A DNA stretch of 64,000 nt, from assembly GCA_030581615.1 (NCBI GenBank), contig JAKTTT010000019.1, forward strand, positions 62,001-126,000, in the 5' to 3' direction. The position numbers and the translations under genes are program-made. Positions 62,071 through 64,000 of this stretch are shown in pieces; the stretch's first letter is position 1, and every line of letters starts with the position of its first letter. The DNA comes from Alloascoidea africana (Eukaryota > Ascomycota > Alloascoideomycetes > Alloascoideales > Alloascoideaceae). The notes below the pieces were generated by a model. The model saw only the letters and a program-made list of their open reading frames with translations. It was not told where the DNA came from and ran no database searches.

Positions 62071-64000
62071 TCAATTGAAATCTGTTTGCATCACTGAGCC
62101 ATCCTGGCAAGGCTGCTCAAATAAGTACCACATTATGTTGTTCTCATTGGAAAAATCCAAGTCCAAGTTGTTTAATGGATCATCATCGAACAATGGATCA
62201 AACATGTTTTGAAACGTAGATGTTTGTTGAATGCCACCCTCAAGCTCAGACACAGAAATTGAACCATGTGTGTCATTATTTGTCCCATCAACCATCATGT
62301 CTGTAGACTTTGAAAAATCCTTGTCTTTGAAAAAAGATCCTGGGTTCCAAGCGTCCAAGATCTCGGAGTTTAAGGCCAATTCCGGGTCATCATTATCACA
62401 ATCTTCCTCTTCCTCTTCATCATCATCATCTTCTTCTTCTTCTTCCTCCTCGTCGTCGTCGTCTTCATCGTCATCGAACCCGCCAGGAGCGGAGCAAGAT
62501 TTGAGCACTCGTAGCATGCTCTCGCGGTCCTTGCTCTCTTGCTTTTTCTTGTGTGCCATCTCTTCCACCATTGGCAACATCATGGCCACGACTTGATCAT
62601 CTGTAAGTTTCTCATCCAACAAATCAATCAATATTCGTATAAATCCCAGTAACTTTTGTCGCTCAAGATGTTTCCTTTCCGTCATCCTTTCCACCGTATT
62701 TGAAAACTCAACAATGTAAAAAAACATGGAACGCTGTTCTTCTGAAGCGTTTCCCTTGGTCAATTCCATAAAGTCTAGATAAGAATTTGATTGGTACAGA
62801 AAATCAAGACGTGGAATAGAAGCTTGGTATTTTATAGAGTTTGATCTTATCGCAATAGAAATGAAAAACTGAAACGTTTTCTTCATTGAACTCAAAATCA
62901 CCGGTGCTATCATAAACAAAGACTCGTATCCAAAATATTCAGGACATTTTTTATAAACTCTTGTAGAGAGATGGAAACTTGCTGTTCCACTCAACATTGC
63001 CTGTTGGAAATAGTGATCATTGAGTTCCTTTTCGTGAGGTGCACAACTCAAGTAAAGAATATAATACATAATGTGTAGTTGAGACAATAAAAACATTCGT
63101 ACTGACAAGAGACGAAGTCGACTGGCACGCAAAATGGTATCGGATGTAGCCACCAGTAACTGAGTTGAGGGAGGCAAGTCTTGAGACAAGATTCTGGAAA
63201 AACACGCTGCAGATTGCTCAAGCTCGGATCTGTGAGGGTTTCTCTTCAAGTTTAGTGTTTGTGTAATGGTTGGCCTAATGTTGTTCATAACGCTGGCCAG
63301 AAGCTGTAAGTATTGAACTTCCAATTGATACTTTAAGCGGCTTGCAATTTTGGGAAACAGTTCTGGAGGCCTTGTGTCCGTGAATTCATAACCCACGAAA
63401 AAGGGTCTCCCCACTGAGACAACCCTAACATAGTCCATAAATTCAATAATAGTCCATGTCCGTCTTGAAATATACTTCTCCATGTCTGTGGCATCGTGAT
63501 TGACGATGCTGGGATCTCGATGTAAATTGAGAGTGATTGTGAGTTGTACAATTTTTGCAAATAAAAGATTGTTTTCTTCCATGTCGATTTCTTCATCTAC
63601 AAAAAAAGCAAACGAGGCCATAAAACTCTTTAGACAGACGAGATACTGTAAATAGTCCACTGAAATCAACTTTCCAAACGATGTTACAAGCTCGGCCAAA
63701 GTCAAATATTCATGTCCAATGACAATACCCTTAGTGTACAATGACCTGAATTTTTTATACTTTGGTAGTGACAAGATTTCCTTCTCGTTTCCAGTTTCTC
63801 CAGGAGCTTTGTAAGGCAGTGTTGCATAACCTATTCGCAGTATCAGTAAAAAAGTACCCAAAACAGTCATATCCTCTGGTTGAATCTTGGATGCTGGGAT
63901 AAAGCGGTATCTATTCTTGGAAGAAGTCAGAATGATTCTATTCAACTTCGCCTCAAAAATGTCCCGATCCAATACTGGACACAATAACCCAAACATGTTC
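62071..64000 (-). CDS. Fungal transcription regulator, middle homology region, 5' partial
   Basis: The frame is open to the window edge, so the N-terminus, including any zinc cluster, lies outside. The visible 640 or so residues match the fungal-specific transcription factor (middle homology) domain: MFGLLCPVLDRDIFEAKLNRI at its start, then VDYLQYLVCLKSFMAS, QLTITLNLHRDPSI, RRTWTIIEFMDYVRVV and SVGRPFFVGYE. Near the C-terminus a run of about 25 Asp/Glu residues (62400-62480) is followed by an acidic, probably activating tail ending WYLFEQPCQDGSV. The best description is a Zn2Cys6-family regulator of the Hap1/Oaf1 size class; its target cannot be inferred. Confidence 0.8.
   Translation of the reverse strand, partial: NMFGLLCPVLDRDIFEAKLNRIILTSSKNRYRFIPASKIQPEDMTVLGTFLLILRIGYATLPYKAPGETGNEKEILSLPKYKKFRSLYTKGIVIGHEYLTLAELVTSFGKLISVDYLQYLVCLKSFMASFAFFVDEEIDMEENNLLFAKIVQLTITLNLHRDPSIVNHDATDMEKYISRRTWTIIEFMDYVRVVSVGRPFFVGYEFTDTRPPELFPKIASRLKYQLEVQYLQLLASVMNNIRPTITQTLNLKRNPHRSELEQSAACFSRILSQDLPPSTQLLVATSDTILRASRLRLLSVRMFLLSQLHIMYYILYLSCAPHEKELNDHYFQQAMLSGTASFHLSTRVYKKCPEYFGYESLFMIAPVILSSMKKTFQFFISIAIRSNSIKYQASIPRLDFLYQSNSYLDFMELTKGNASEEQRSMFFYIVEFSNTVERMTERKHLERQKLLGFIRILIDLLDEKLTDDQVVAMMLPMVEEMAHKKKQESKDRESMLRVLKSCSAPGGFDDDEDDDDEEEEEEEDDDDEEEEEDCDNDDPELALNSEILDAWNPGSFFKDKDFSKSTDMMVDGTNNDTHGSISVSELEGGIQQTSTFQNMFDPLFDDDPLNNLDLDFSNENNIMWYLFEQPCQDGSVMQTDFN

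Overview
This window is nuclear DNA of an ascomycete yeast. The genes are typical Saccharomycotina/fungal families (HAC1, BOR1, PER1, ISC1, ALO1, an AreA/Gln3-type GATA factor, a Lyp1-type permease). CTG codons sit at invariant leucines of ubiquitin (QQRLIF and LVLRLRGG), so CUG is read as leucine and the CUG-Ser clades are excluded. Introns are short (about 44 to 320 nt) with CTAAC branch points, and some small genes have several. I infer a yeast outside the Saccharomycetaceae, perhaps a Dipodascomycetes-type lineage (Yarrowia/Blastobotrys/Geotrichum relatives). The genus cannot be read from the sequence.

Layout. 0-13.3 kb is gene-dense: the end of a signal peptide peptidase, TTI1, a TPR-less Sgt2-like protein, TSR3, ubiquitin-RPL40, a Tom20-like protein without a membrane anchor, a cysteine-rich protein and the succinate/fumarate carrier SFC1. 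13.3-17.7 kb is a long gene-poor stretch with one doubtful ORF and an old diverged duplication. 17.7-32.1 kb is dense again: an MCH-type transporter, PER1 copy A, ALO1, YOS1 (four tiny exons), a very GC-rich hotdog thioesterase, a GATA factor, mitochondrial helicase SUV3 and a UPF0643-type protein. 32.1-42.4 kb is gene-poor. It holds a broken Ty3/gypsy reverse transcriptase fossil, two strong inverted repeats, an intron-bearing tRNA-Leu(CAA), and a few small, partly spliced candidate genes, including a possible DASH/Dad2-like coiled-coil protein. 42.4-64 kb carries HAC1 with an intact Ire1-type intron, RPS16, a basic amino acid permease, a Leu3-type zinc cluster regulator, a long GC-rich regulatory stretch, a steryl ester hydrolase-type lipase, BOR1, PER1 copy B, the sphingolipid phospholipase ISC1 and the C-terminal part of another fungal regulator.

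Functional themes. Several products belong to the endoplasmic reticulum, membrane and protein-quality network: signal peptide peptidase, the Sgt2-like protein, YOS1, two PER1 paralogues, HAC1, the lipase and ISC1. Divergent pairs share promoters: TTI1 with the Sgt2-like gene, ALO1 with YOS1, the lipase with BOR1, and PER1-B with ISC1. The observations most worth following are the HAC1 26-nt intron with a perfect 8-bp stem, the TPR-less Sgt2 paralogue, the anchorless Tom20-like protein, the GC-rich thioesterase, the PER1 duplication, and the 21-bp perfect inverted repeat inside the 10-kb gene-poor block.
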